Shown here piece by piece: positions 53,901 to 62,437 of a stretch of 64,000 nucleotides of DNA; the stretch's first letter is position 1, and each line of letters starts with the position of its first letter. The notes below the pieces were generated by a model. The model made no database searches. It was not told where the DNA came from and was given only the letters and a program-made list of their open reading frames with translations. The DNA lies in NCBI RefSeq assembly GCF_015709515.1, contig NZ_JADNQZ010000054.1, positions 152,639 through 216,638 on the forward strand, given 5' to 3'. The position numbers and the translations under genes are program-made. Origin of the DNA: Methylocystis sp. H62. GTDB lineage: Bacteria > Pseudomonadota > Alphaproteobacteria > Rhizobiales > Beijerinckiaceae.

Positions 53901-54225
53901 CGGCGCAGGGCATGGCGCCGTCGGATCGGCGCAAGGCGTCGAGCACCTCGTCGCCGTCGAGGTCGGGCAGGTGGTAGTCGAGCAAGATGCAGTCCGGCTG
54001 CAGCGCCGCAGCTGCCGCCAGCCCGCGCTCGCCGGTGTCGACCTCGTTCAGCAGGTAGCCTTGCGACTCGAGTGCGAGGCGCACGACCATGCGGTCCTCA
54101 GGCGTGTCGTCGATGATGAGGACGCTGAGCGGCGCCTCGGCGGCAACTCTCGGCGCTTCTTTCGTTCGCGGGCGCGCAACCGACCGCGATGTGAGTGCGA
54201 TGACGTTGCTGTCACTAGTCTGCAT
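50938..54225 (-). CDS. Multi-sensor HWE-type histidine kinase with receiver domain
   Basis: A kinase of about 1095 residues, with a receiver domain (about 30-150; LSVLIIDDTPEDR, phospho-acceptor Asp in CILLDYHLPDLDGD), PAS (about 165-290), GAF (about 290-445), PAS (about 450-580), GAF (about 595-740), PAS (about 750-880) and a HWE/HisKA_2 kinase end. The H-box is MREVSHRSKNMLGLVQAIAR (near 890) and the ATP site starts GLGMALHELATNAAKYGALS. ATG 54225 is chosen over a TTG at 54270 that would overlap the previous gene. It follows the phytochrome and single-domain regulator genes with a 28-base gap, so one light-signalling operon is likely. HWE kinases in alphaproteobacteria often act in the general stress response. 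Confidence 0.88.
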   Translation of the reverse strand: MQTSDSNVIALTSRSVARPRTKEAPRVAAEAPLSVLIIDDTPEDRMVVRLALESQGYLLNEVDTGERGLAAAAALQPDCILLDYHLPDLDGDEVLDALRRSDGAMPCAVVMLTGSSNGETAARLIKAGALDYLRKERLFEDNLRRAVQGAVERHRLIEEGRRTEERNAYLAAIVAASTDAIVSTGVNDRVMSWNPGAETMFGYAEHEAVGRTIEELIVPPPMIEQRRKLYADVRAGHVAIALESERRRKDGSLLPVEINASPMFNGAGVVSGISVVIRDIAERKRAEANMAFLAELGQALAPLEASEDVARIATQRLVDYFAAARCMLVTIDEAQDRAMVFHDYAADGLPSLVGSYPIFEFHPKQERAQLVEGKPIVIQDTRAGRPAEAADRFASLGVGALVNIPHMHRGRWKFMLSLARAEPTEWRDDQVELLREVATRVYLRLERARSEDALRESEARFRQVAESLPQMVWTCEADGPCDWLSSQWVRYTGIPEATQLGYGWLEQLHPGDREPTIAAWREAAGAGKDYAGEFRIRRHDGAYRWFRTLAVPLRDGNGAIQKWFGSNTDIHDIVEAEERLHERVRQLDLLARISQKLLFGREVERVLLESIFRETAEHLGVEMFYHYRPAEQPRLLRLDACGGISAQERQLFATMRFGELLCGRVAETRERLIVEDLQHSTQPGSEVLNAAGATSYAGFPLVAYGELVGTVAFISRERVHFRDGDMQVLQTICDQIATSLERARLERELCESEEGLSRAQNIAHIGSWELDIVGDRLSWSDETYRIFGLRPQEFSASYEAFLEAVHPDDRDTVDAAYSASVRDNRDTYEIEHRILRKSTGEVRIVHERCEHLRDDEGRIVRSVGMVQDITERKQAEDHVQLLMREVSHRSKNMLGLVQAIARQTAATRSEDFIESFEQRVQALAASQDLLVNSDWKNVALGDLVRSQLAHFGGARGTRVSLHGPPVEIAASASQGLGMALHELATNAAKYGALSNDAGRVAISWAVLSDAPGNTRFKMEWVESGGPLVAKPTRRGFGSTVIGRMIKMSFGCDAEIDFAPTGFVWRIDCAAERVLEGRSAPSTPRLNGATAAGSAP

Positions 54226-54253
54226 CAGGTGCTGCTCTTCAATCAGGGCTCGT

Positions 54254-54682
54254 CTAAGGTGGGAGCGCAACCGTTTCTAGCCAATACGTCGCCACCCTCG
54301 CAATCATCTCCTGCCAGCGGTCGTATTCGAGCGGCTTCACCAAATAGCCGTTCGCTCCCTTGTCATAGCAAAAAGCGATATCGTCCGGGTAAGACGAGGT
54401 GGAGAGCACGATCACAGGCACGCTTCGCTCGCGGCTGCGGAACAGCTCCAGGAGCCCGCGGCCGTCGGCGCCAGGCATGTTGAGATCGAGCAGCACGAAG
54501 GCGGCCTTTCGGGTAGCGACGCAGCCCTTGTCCGAGCTGAGCGCGTCCAGCGCCGCCCGGCCGCTGGCGCAGCGCTGCACTGGATTGGTGACGCCCGCGT
54601 CGTTCAACGCTTGGCACAAGCTCGCAAAATCCTCATCGCTATCCTCAACGGAGACGATCGGGCGATTTTGATGCTCGCTCAT
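54254..54682 (-). CDS. Single-domain response regulator (Rcp1-like)
   Basis: A 142-residue receiver domain without an output domain. It has VSVEDSDEDF for the acidic pocket, Asp in VLLDLNMPGADGRGLLELFR, Ser/Thr in VLSTSS, and Lys in GYLVKPLEY. Regulators of this kind accept phosphate from bacteriophytochromes (Rcp1 with Cph1). The ATG overlaps the phytochrome stop as ATGA, which indicates coupled translation. Confidence 0.9.
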   Translation of the reverse strand: MSEHQNRPIVSVEDSDEDFASLCQALNDAGVTNPVQRCASGRAALDALSSDKGCVATRKAAFVLLDLNMPGADGRGLLELFRSRERSVPVIVLSTSSYPDDIAFCYDKGANGYLVKPLEYDRWQEMIARVATYWLETVALPP

Positions 54683-56949
54683 AGCTGGGCCCCTTGTGCC
54701 GCCGGCTGCAGCGTGAAGAAGAAGGTCGTGCCCACGTCCGGGGTAGAGGCGAGCCAGATGCGCCCACCGTGGCGCTCTATGGTCTTCTTCGCGATGGTCA
54801 GTCCGGCTCCGGACCCGCCGCCAAACTCGTCGCGCGTGTGCAGCCGCCGGAAGATCTGGAAGATGCGCTCGTGATAGCGCTCGGCGATGCCGATGCCGTT
54901 GTCGCGCACATAGATGACGGGAGGGCCGCCCCCCGCTGCCGGCTCCACCCCGATCTCGACCCATCGCTCCGACTTGTCGTTGTAATTGATGGCGTTGCCG
55001 ATAAGGTTGCTCAGCGCCTCCCGCAAACGAATGCGGTCGGCCTTTACTGTCGGCAGCTTGGCCGGGCGGCGGATCACGCAGCCGGCCTCGCTGATTCTCA
55101 GCTTGAGACCCAGCAGCGTCTCGTCGAGCACCGTATCGAGGTCGCAATCAACGAGCGCCATATCGGCGCGGCCGGTGCGCGAATACTGCAGCAGGCTCTC
55201 GATCAGATCGTCCATGCGCTTGGTGAGCCGCAGGATGGTCTGGGTCTGCTCGGCCGCATCGCCGTGCCCGCGCTTGAGGAATGTCGCCATGTGGTGAATG
55301 CCGCGCAGCGGCTCCTTCAGGTCGTGCGAGGCTATATAGGCGAAGCTGTCGAGTTCGATATTGACGTCGCGCAGCTCGCGGTTGAGCAGCTCCGTCTCTT
55401 CGGCACGCTCCAGGATCACTTCGACGATCGCCCATCTGAGGTCGGCCGCCGCCTTGACCTCGAAATCGCCCCATGGCCGAGAGCGCCCCGCGACGCTATC
55501 CTTCCAGATCGCGAACGAGGTGCGTGGCATCAGCCGGATTGTGCCGTCGGAGGTGTCGACCTCGACCGGCTTGTTCGGGTCGCCCGCCCAGGCGACCGTC
55601 TGCGCCTGCTCGACCCGGAACCACATCACGTGTTCCGGCCGCCGTTTCGACAGCCGCACCGCCAGGAGGCCCGCCGCCGACGACGCGAGCTTGGCTGCCA
55701 GCGGATAGCGCCCGGGCAGGCGGTCCGTCGCCGTGATCAGTTCTTCGCTATTGGCGAGGAGCCAAGCGCTGAGCTCGCGAATGTCGGACTCTGCGGGCGT
55801 GGCGCCGAGACAGGTGACCCTGTCCTCGGTCACGAGCGCCGCGCCATCCGCCTCGATGTAGGCGGCGATGCTGGCGCGGCCGTTACCTCCGCCGAGGCCG
55901 GCGTGCAGGTCGGAGCGCTCGTGCAGTGTCTGCATCATACTGTCGAGCACCGTTTTCATGCGCAGACGATAGGCGTAGCTCTCCGCGTCCTCCTTGGCGG
56001 CCATCATCAAGGACAGCATGTGCGCCAGGAATTCGGCCGCCATGCGCGCCTCGTAGGGCACATGCCGCGGCGCCGACTCGTGCATGCACGAGATGAGCCC
56101 CCATAGCTTGCCGTCCTTCATCAGCGGCATGACCATGGTCGACTTGACGCCCATGTTCTTCAGATAGCCCGAATACATCACCGAGACGCTGCGCAGGAAG
56201 GCGTAGCTGAGGTCGACGGGGTCGCCGGTGCGCGGATGCGCCTCGGGCGCCAGCGGCGCAGGCTGGTAGTCGACATTCGGCAGGTGGCGAAGCCAGGCCA
56301 TAGCGAACAATCGACGGGCGGGCGCAGGGATGTCGGTTGCGGGATAGTGCAGGCCGAGATAAGGCGAGAACCCTTCGGCGTTGGACTCGGCCATTACGTG
56401 GCCGCTGCCGTCCTCCAGGAACTTGTATGCCATCACCCGCTCGAAGCCGGTAAAATGGCGGATCTTGGCCACCGCCTCGTCGAAAAAGGCCTGCAGCGAC
56501 TGGGTCGTCTGCAGCCGAGAGATGGTGGCACGCAGCTGGGAGTAGAGCTCGAGCATCGGTCGCTCGGCGGCTTCCGGTACGACCTCGAACTCCAGAATGA
56601 GCACGCCGCCGGCGCGGTGCGCGAACAGGTTGAGCGGACGCTTCATCCGTTGTTGCTCGGCTATCAGGCAGGCGAGGTGCACCGGGCCGTTGTCGAGCGA
56701 CTCACTCTTGAGGCGGGCTGTGATCTCGGCCGTGCGCGCTCCGAGCACCGCCTCGACCGTGCCCCGCCGCAGCGTGTCCGGAGCAATGCCGATCAGATCG
56801 CCCGTGTTGACCGACGCCTGTAAAATGGCGAGCGACGCCTCCTCGACCACCAGCAGGCAGCCATGCGGCTGCACCGCGCCCGAGAACTGCACCTGCTCGC
56901 GATCGCAATTGGAAAGGTCCACGTTTTTCGCAGTGATGATGTCGCTCAT
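54679..56949 (-). CDS. bphP: Bacteriophytochrome histidine kinase with altered pocket residues
   Basis: A 756-residue red-light receptor: PAS (about 10-115) with the biliverdin-linking Cys15 in LSNCDREQV, GAF (about 145-310) with HYPATDIPAPARRLF (Asp206), PHY (about 325-505) with the tongue motif PRTSFAIWKDSV, then HisKA (ASHDLKEPLRGIHHM) and a HATPase domain (DNGIGIAERY, GSGAGLTIAKKT). Aligned by eye with DrBphP, His260 corresponds to Tyr259 (SVMYSGYLKNM) and His290 to Met289 (ISCMHES). Both His residues are nearly invariant in the family, so its spectrum or photocycle may be unusual. No heme oxygenase gene is nearby. It leads an operon of three signalling genes. Confidence 0.92.
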   Translation of the reverse strand: MSDIITAKNVDLSNCDREQVQFSGAVQPHGCLLVVEEASLAILQASVNTGDLIGIAPDTLRRGTVEAVLGARTAEITARLKSESLDNGPVHLACLIAEQQRMKRPLNLFAHRAGGVLILEFEVVPEAAERPMLELYSQLRATISRLQTTQSLQAFFDEAVAKIRHFTGFERVMAYKFLEDGSGHVMAESNAEGFSPYLGLHYPATDIPAPARRLFAMAWLRHLPNVDYQPAPLAPEAHPRTGDPVDLSYAFLRSVSVMYSGYLKNMGVKSTMVMPLMKDGKLWGLISCMHESAPRHVPYEARMAAEFLAHMLSLMMAAKEDAESYAYRLRMKTVLDSMMQTLHERSDLHAGLGGGNGRASIAAYIEADGAALVTEDRVTCLGATPAESDIRELSAWLLANSEELITATDRLPGRYPLAAKLASSAAGLLAVRLSKRRPEHVMWFRVEQAQTVAWAGDPNKPVEVDTSDGTIRLMPRTSFAIWKDSVAGRSRPWGDFEVKAAADLRWAIVEVILERAEETELLNRELRDVNIELDSFAYIASHDLKEPLRGIHHMATFLKRGHGDAAEQTQTILRLTKRMDDLIESLLQYSRTGRADMALVDCDLDTVLDETLLGLKLRISEAGCVIRRPAKLPTVKADRIRLREALSNLIGNAINYNDKSERWVEIGVEPAAGGGPPVIYVRDNGIGIAERYHERIFQIFRRLHTRDEFGGGSGAGLTIAKKTIERHGGRIWLASTPDVGTTFFFTLQPAAQGAQL

Positions 56950-57443
56950 CAGTATTCTACCCGCTCAAAGGGTCTGTTTCGAGCGCCGCCAACATCACGC
57001 GGCAGCCTAGTTAATTTTGTTTGTAAGACGTTGTACGCGGGCAAGTATAGCACACACTCACCCGAAAATGCTTCCTCCTGCGCGGTTCCGTGAAGAAGCT
57101 GCTCCGGTGCCGTCGGGTTCCGTACGGGCTCGAGTGTGCACGCCGCGCGCGACGGTCCCGCCTTTTGACACATAGAAGATCCCCAGCTGCACTGCACAAC
57201 AGTCCATACCCTTCCTCGCGGGACAGTTGAATGCGGGTTCGCGCTAAACGAGCGGAAGGGAGGTGAGCCCGTCGGCGGCGAGCCAGAGCGCCAGCGGCGG
57301 TAAAAATGAAGCTATGCGCTCGATGCGGGGCCCCGTTCGGATCTAAGTCGTACCCCATCCAAAATCATAAGAGCTTTGCCTCTAGACAGGCGCTGTGACG
57401 CGATGCCGACGTCTGTTTTCTTTGCGGCCGCGCCTGCCGTCGC
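56950..57443. other. Intergenic region with the likely bphP promoter
   Basis: About 490 bases between the phytochrome start and the end of the IHF-like gene. It has only short frames without recognisable similarity. Both neighbouring genes run on the minus strand, so the right part should hold the end of the IHF-like transcript and the left part the phytochrome promoter. No motif could be fixed with confidence. Confidence 0.35.
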
Positions 57444-57836
57444 TCAATCCGGAAGGCAGTCGGCGGCTTCTTGATTCATTCGCGTTAAAAGCACGGGAGA
57501 CGGACGAAAGGTCACGACCCTGCGGGCGCTAATTACCGCCTCCACCCCGGTCTTTGGGTTACGCCCGGTGCGCTGTCGCTTGGCGCGGAGGTTAAACGTT
57601 CCAAAGTTGCGCAGTTTGACGGCTTCGCCGCGAACAAGCGCGTCGGACAGCTCATCAAAGGTCTCATCGAAAATCTTGCGAGCTTCAGCGCGGGACAGCG
57701 TTGGGCAACAGTTATAAATCGCCGCTCTCAAGTCGTGTCGCGTGAAAGTTCGCACTCCTTCGCTCTTCTTCGGTATGCGACCGCCGTCAGTTGATCCGAA
57801 CCTTGCTCGTCCGCCTACAAAGATGCTCACGACCAT
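57444..57836 (-). CDS. IHF/HU-family DNA-bending protein
   Basis: A 130-residue protein whose residues about 29-125 match the integration host factor alpha / HU family: FTRHDLRAAIYNCCPTLSRA, FDELSDALVRGEAVKLRNFG and the DNA-inserting arm FNLRAKRQRTGRNPKTGVEA, with its Asn-Pro tip. The N-terminal 28 residues are extra. The reading starts at ATG 57836 beside GGAGAG; GTG 57830 and GTG 57755 are alternatives, and the last would give a normal family length. It is a second, accessory copy, judged by its setting, and may serve DNA transactions of nearby mobile DNA. Confidence 0.83.
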   Translation of the reverse strand: MVVSIFVGGRARFGSTDGGRIPKKSEGVRTFTRHDLRAAIYNCCPTLSRAEARKIFDETFDELSDALVRGEAVKLRNFGTFNLRAKRQRTGRNPKTGVEAVISARRVVTFRPSPVLLTRMNQEAADCLPD

Positions 57837-58811
57837 CTCTCCAACGGGATGTATTTCGCAGAATCTTCCATGATTATGAGACCTTTACGAGTTACGCAAG
57901 AGGCCCGCCGTTGGCGATTGCCGTTCGAGCATCACCGTCGATTTTTGCTGTGAAAAGGCATTAGGGCGGTTCAACGCTTTTTCGTCTCACCTAGCTTCGC
58001 CGATGGAGCGAGTTGCGTTTCCCTTTGTCAACTTTTTTTGGCTCGATGAGATTTGTAGAACTTCGTCAAATCGTTCTTTCATTGGCTGTTGTCAGGATCT
58101 ACGGCGTTCGTCGCCTACCGGCTTGCACGGATCGTAGCGGCAGCGCTACAACTCAGAAATGATGAAGTTACCGCGGAGGCTGCAGGCGCTTGGTGCCGAC
58201 GACGCCGTCCGTACTAGCTCATGCCGAGCACGTTCGACAATGACACCAATCGACTGCTCCCAAAATATCGACATGTGCCGTGATGCACGTCGTAAGGACG
58301 GCGTCCGAACAGCAACAAAACAGCCCCGAATCATCCGGCTTCGATGTGGTGCGCGCAGGCGTGCGCGATCGTAAGGCCGATCACCTCGACGAGGACAGAT
58401 GCATATCGGTCGCGCCGGCCGAGTAGAAGCATGGCAAAGGCAGATCGGCGGGCCGTGCGGGTTCTTTTCGGCCGAGGCTGAAGCGGTGACTGCGGCGGCT
58501 TGCGCGGCTTAGGACGCGTTTTTGGCAGGGCCCCCGCTATCGCTTAGGCTCCTGCTGGCGCGCACTCCGGGGCCGCGGGGTATCGGTTCGGACGGGATCA
58601 CCTCGACATCTGCGATGTGATAAGCGGTTTTGGTGCGAGCGCCCGACCGTCGCTTGCCGAACTCGCTACACTCTCTGGAATACCGGCGAAGATCGGCGGC
58701 ATAGACGGACCGCGTCCTATGGAGAAAAGCCGACCGGAACGGTTTTTGCTCCGACCGGGATGAACATGTGAAAGTCTACTCTGGTGTCATCGCCGCGCGA
58801 GGGATGTCAGA
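57837..58811. other. Long region without a supported gene
   Basis: About 975 bases. The half next to the IHF-like gene is AT-richer and may contain its promoter. Short frames on both strands lack domains and plausible ribosome sites. The rest looks like decayed accessory DNA. Confidence 0.4.
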
Positions 58812-59753
58812 ATGTGCACGCCGGAGCGTACACGCGCTTACTCTGGTCTCGTCTATGACAGCGCGCGCTGGGACAAGCTCACGCTGCGCGCGGGAGACAT
58901 CGTCGTCTGCACACCGGCCAAATGCGGCACGACATGGACGCAGATGATCTGCGCGCTTCTTGTGCATCAAAGCGCAACTCTACCGCAACCCCTGACGCGC
59001 CTTTCGCGATGGCTCGACCGTCTAGCACAGCCGATCGACGAAGTCGTTGCCGACTTCGAGGCGCAGCCATTCCGCCGCGTGATCAAAACCCATACGCCAC
59101 TCGACGGCCTTCCGTTCGACGCTAGAGTATCTTACGTCGTCTGCGGTCGCGATCCGCGCGATGCATTTCTTTCGATGGTGGACCACGTCAGTAATCTCTC
59201 CGACGAAACCGTGAATGAAATTATGGCCCGGCTGGGCGCTGCTGGCGACAGTCTGCCGATCCCCAACGATCCAAACGCGCTGTTCCCGGTATGGATGACA
59301 ACGCCCGAAATGCCATGGATGGAGGATGGTTTTCCATGGGGTTCCATCTTCTACTACATGCGCAGCTTCTGGAAGTTCCGTCAGCTGAATAATATTGCCT
59401 TCCTGCATTATGCCAATTTGAGTGACAACCTCGACGCCGAAATGCGCCGGCTGAGCGCCATTCTAGGTATCCCAATTGACGAGGCGAAATGGCCGTCGCT
59501 CGTTGCGGCCGGCCGCTTCGACGCAATGAAGACGATCGGCGAAGAAACTGCGCCGGGCGCGCATCTGGGCGAATGGCGGGACGCAAATGCGTTTTTCAAG
59601 ATGGCGCGACGCGGGCAATGGCGCGACGCGCTCTCGCCAGCGAATCAGGCGCTCTATGACAAACTGTCGGCGGAGCGTCTCGATCCAAGGCTAAAGGCCT
59701 GGCTTGAGGGCGGCCGTCAAGCCGCTGACCCCAAGAGCGGTGCGAGCCTTTAG
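58812..59753 (+). CDS. PAPS-dependent sulfotransferase
   Basis: A 313-residue cytosolic-type sulfotransferase that moves a sulfo group from PAPS to an alcohol or amine. The 5'-phosphosulfate loop is CTPAKCGTTWTQM (about 33-45), the 3'-phosphate site is YVVCGRDPRDAFLSMVDHVS (about 106-125), the catalytic His is likely in KTHTPLDGL, and the end FFKMARRGQWRDALSP resembles the family's GxxGxWK motif (here RRGQWRD). The substrate is unknown. It stands alone between a gene desert and an IS66 remnant, and an acyltransferase of the condensation type lies 1.4 kb further on. Confidence 0.87.
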   Translation: MCTPERTRAYSGLVYDSARWDKLTLRAGDIVVCTPAKCGTTWTQMICALLVHQSATLPQPLTRLSRWLDRLAQPIDEVVADFEAQPFRRVIKTHTPLDGLPFDARVSYVVCGRDPRDAFLSMVDHVSNLSDETVNEIMARLGAAGDSLPIPNDPNALFPVWMTTPEMPWMEDGFPWGSIFYYMRSFWKFRQLNNIAFLHYANLSDNLDAEMRRLSAILGIPIDEAKWPSLVAAGRFDAMKTIGEETAPGAHLGEWRDANAFFKMARRGQWRDALSPANQALYDKLSAERLDPRLKAWLEGGRQAADPKSGASL

Positions 59754-60014
59754 CGCTGGCGCATACGCAGTGACAGGTCAAATTCTATCCTGCTGCTCGT
59801 TTCTCGATAAAGTGGGTGTTGAACGCGAGACGGGGGACGGTTAAATTAACTGGGGAAGCTATGATACTTGATGAGCAATGGCGGCGGCTTGAACAGCCAG
59901 TCGAAGCGCGATTTAGAAGGTTGGCGGTAGGACAACTGCAAGCGCTTAGCCGATTCCCTCCAGAAGAAAAATTTCTGGTCATGCGAAGAAGCCCTTGCTT
60001 TTTAGGGTGGCTGT

Positions 60015-60435
60015 ATGACCAGAGACGTCAAAATGGACGCCCACATGGGCGTCTCGAAGGAAGGCTACGCGGGACGGATTGAGGTGGTTACCGGCCCCAC
60101 GGGCCGTCGGCGACGCTCTGAGGCGGAGAAGGCTCTGATCGCCGCCGAGAGTCTGACGCCGAACGCCATCTGGCCGATATCGCTCGCCGATACGGAGCGA
60201 CGCGCTGCAGATCTACGATTGGCACCGGCGCTTTCGGCGTGGTCTTTTGGCCGCGCCGAAAGAGGATGTCGCGTCGCCCGCGTTCGTTCCGCTAACCGTC
60301 GACGATGATCTACAACGAACGCCGAAAGCCGATATCGTCGAGGTCGCGATTGGCGACATCTTGATCCGTGTGGGACGAGACGTGGGTGAGGCGCATCTGG
60401 CGCGGATTTTCCGCGCGGCGCGCGCCGCGTCATGA
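60015..60435 (+). pseudogene. Second IS66 element: tnpA, frameshifted
   Basis: The first frame gives MDAHMGVSKEGYAGRIEVVT and GRRRRSEAEKALIAAESLTP, and then loses similarity. The rest of TnpA (ALQIYDWHRRFRRGLLAAPK, VEVAIGDILIRVGRDVGEAH, LARIFRAARAA) is readable in another frame. A deletion with frameshift near 60170-60195 explains this. It overlaps tnpB as ATGATC. Confidence 0.8.
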
Positions 60436-60787
60436 TCGGGCTCGGCGGGCAGCCGCTGACGATCTACCTGGCCACGCGGCCGGTGGATTTCCGCAAGGGA
60501 CACGATGGCCTCTCGTCGCTTGTGCAGGAAACGTTCGGGCGCGATCCGTTCAGCGGCGCCGTGTTCGTGTTCAGATCGAAACGCGCGGACAGAATCAAGT
60601 TCTTGGTCTTCGATCGAACCGGGCTGGAGTTGGAGCACAAGCGGCTTGAAGGTGGCGAGTTCGTTTGGCCCGGCATACGCTACGGCGTCATGCGATTGTC
60701 GTCCGCGCAGTTCGCGGCGCTGTTTGAAGGGCTCGGCCGGCCACTGTTCGGCCTGAGCGCGTGCGTCGTCCAGAGTTTGCTGGATGA
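60432..60787 (+). pseudogene. Second IS66 element: tnpB, frameshifted near its end
   Basis: A nearly complete TnpB (MIGLGGQPLTIYLATRPVDF, RKGHDGLSSLVQETFGRDPF, VFVFRSKRADRIKFLVFDRT, MRLSSAQFAALFEGL) loses its proper end near 60735; another frame gives RPERVRRPEFAG and a stop at 60785-60787. The original frame instead runs on into the next fragment. Confidence 0.75.
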
Positions 60788-60891
60788 ACGCGACGAATTG
60801 GCTCGGGCATCTATTTCGACGTGGCGAAAACGTCACGAATATGATTGCCTGCGGGTAAGGATGCCGCTTCTCTTGCAGAAGAAAACGCCGC

Positions 60892-61098
60892 CTGAAAGCG
60901 CTGCTCGCGCGGTCGCCATCGGATCTGGCGGGCCATCAGGCGGCGCTCGCCGCCTCCGAGGAGGCGCGCCGTCGGCTGGAAATCATCATCGACGATCTGC
61001 GACGCGAGAAGTTCGGTTCGAAGTCGGAGAAGCTGACGCCGGATCAGTTTAGTCTTCCGCTCGAGGACGTCGAGATTGCTCAGGGCGCCCAAAGATAG
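60892..61098 (+). pseudogene. Second IS66 element: tnpC N-terminal fragment
   Basis: The frame LKALLARSPSDLAGHQAALA, EEARRRLEIIIDDLRREKFG, SKSEKLTPDQFSLPLEDVEI is the coiled-coil N-terminus of an IS66 TnpC, cut off by a stop after QGAQR. The whole catalytic part is missing. The acyltransferase gene ends eight bases further on, so the IS end was deleted to that point. Confidence 0.75.
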
Positions 61099-61105
61099 GG
61101 GGTAT

Positions 61106-62437
61106 TCACCACCCTACCGCCTGCCCGAGCGCCTCCACCGCTGCATCGGCCATTTTCTCGGCATCCTCGCGTTTGAGTATATAATTGCGATAGGCGAGCG
61201 TCATCGTTAACTGATCACAGGCTGTGGAAACACCTACGGTTAAATCCCCCTCGCCAGAATTTACTGCCGGGCCATAAACGGCCTCCAACTTCAGTGAACC
61301 GCCTCTGGCAGGCAAAGAAAGCCGTCCCAAGTTCGTGAGCGAAATATCGTAAAGGGGCGGAGTGACCGCAAAAGCAGGGAGCGCCTGCCGCAGAGTGCCC
61401 AATGACAAATCCGTTAAACCAATCAAGGTGAGGACCCAGTGATACACACGCCCCGTATGGATGTCTTGTTCTAGCTGCGTCTTGATTTGACGAGCTACGA
61501 TCCAAAAATCCCGGTTGGGATCGCATTTCACGAAGGTGAAAGCGATGGACATATAGACACCGAAGGCACCTTCGGCTCTTAGGTCTTCTCGCAAATTGAC
61601 TGCGCTCCAAATGACTTGTTTCCGCCGCCGGCGGGCGGGATTGTTCTGCAAGCGAGCGCGCAACCAAGCAGCGCTTAGGGCGGCGTGAACCGACGTCCCT
61701 TCTTCCCGACACCGCGCCATGAGAAGATCGGTTTGTGCTGGGGTCAAGCGACGGCTAGTCGCGTAAATATGTTGCCAGGGCGGTCGGCCGTCAATCAGAC
61801 GATCTGCTCGTCGAAAGGGAATTCCAAGGCGCCTCCCGTGCCGAATAAACCACAACGCGGTCTTCATAACCAATACCAAGCTCTTGGTGCGAAGCGCGCG
61901 TTTTGCTCGCTCCGGGATTACGCTGTGCAACTCAGGAGATGGAGGCATATTTGGCAGTTGAGCCTCTGGATCGTCCAACAGGCAAAGCAGATCACGCAAG
62001 AAAAAAACTGCGGACATCCCATCCGCAACACCATGATGGAAAGTGAGTATTAATTCAGCGGTGGAGGGGACGCCTTTGGCGGAGTTTGAGCTTCGCTTAA
62101 GCAGGACAACGCGAATAAATGGTCCCTGTGCGGAGGGGAAGTTCTCGCCCAGCTGGTCTGCCACTACTTGGTGCCAATCGCCCTCTTGGGTGTTCTTGAT
62201 CACGCGCAGTGGGAAATCCGGGACTTCGGTTGTGTTGAAGCAAACTTCTCCACGCTCATCCTTGTCGAGCCGCACGGCAGCTGTGAGACAACGCTCGCGT
62301 AAGCTAATTAGCGCCCGGCTTATGGCGATTTCGTCTGGGTCGCCAGTAAATAAGGCGACCAGCGAAAAATTTGTCGGAACAGGCGGTTCGCTGAGGAAGA
62401 AGACTTTCTCGAAGCCAGGAGACAAAGGTCGCTGCAC
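61106..62437 (-). CDS. Condensation-domain acyltransferase (PapA-like)
   Basis: A 443-residue protein of the condensation / PapA5-like acyltransferase superfamily. The catalytic motif HHxxxDG is present as HHGVADG (134-140), and a DFGWG-like structural motif is replaced by a YGPAVNSGEG stretch (about 385-394). Such stand-alone enzymes pass acyl groups to alcohols or amines and form esters in complex lipids or tailor peptides. The substrate cannot be told here. The next gene downstream is an IS66 remnant, and a sulfotransferase lies beyond it. No carrier-protein gene is close by. Confidence 0.8.
   Translation of the reverse strand: MQRPLSPGFEKVFFLSEPPVPTNFSLVALFTGDPDEIAISRALISLRERCLTAAVRLDKDERGEVCFNTTEVPDFPLRVIKNTQEGDWHQVVADQLGENFPSAQGPFIRVVLLKRSSNSAKGVPSTAELILTFHHGVADGMSAVFFLRDLLCLLDDPEAQLPNMPPSPELHSVIPERAKRALRTKSLVLVMKTALWFIRHGRRLGIPFRRADRLIDGRPPWQHIYATSRRLTPAQTDLLMARCREEGTSVHAALSAAWLRARLQNNPARRRRKQVIWSAVNLREDLRAEGAFGVYMSIAFTFVKCDPNRDFWIVARQIKTQLEQDIHTGRVYHWVLTLIGLTDLSLGTLRQALPAFAVTPPLYDISLTNLGRLSLPARGGSLKLEAVYGPAVNSGEGDLTVGVSTACDQLTMTLAYRNYILKREDAEKMADAAVEALGQAVGW

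Noticed and set aside
53515..54483. Plus-strand frame opposite the kinase and response-regulator genes
   Set aside because: It is a shadow of two strongly supported minus-strand genes and has no domain of its own.
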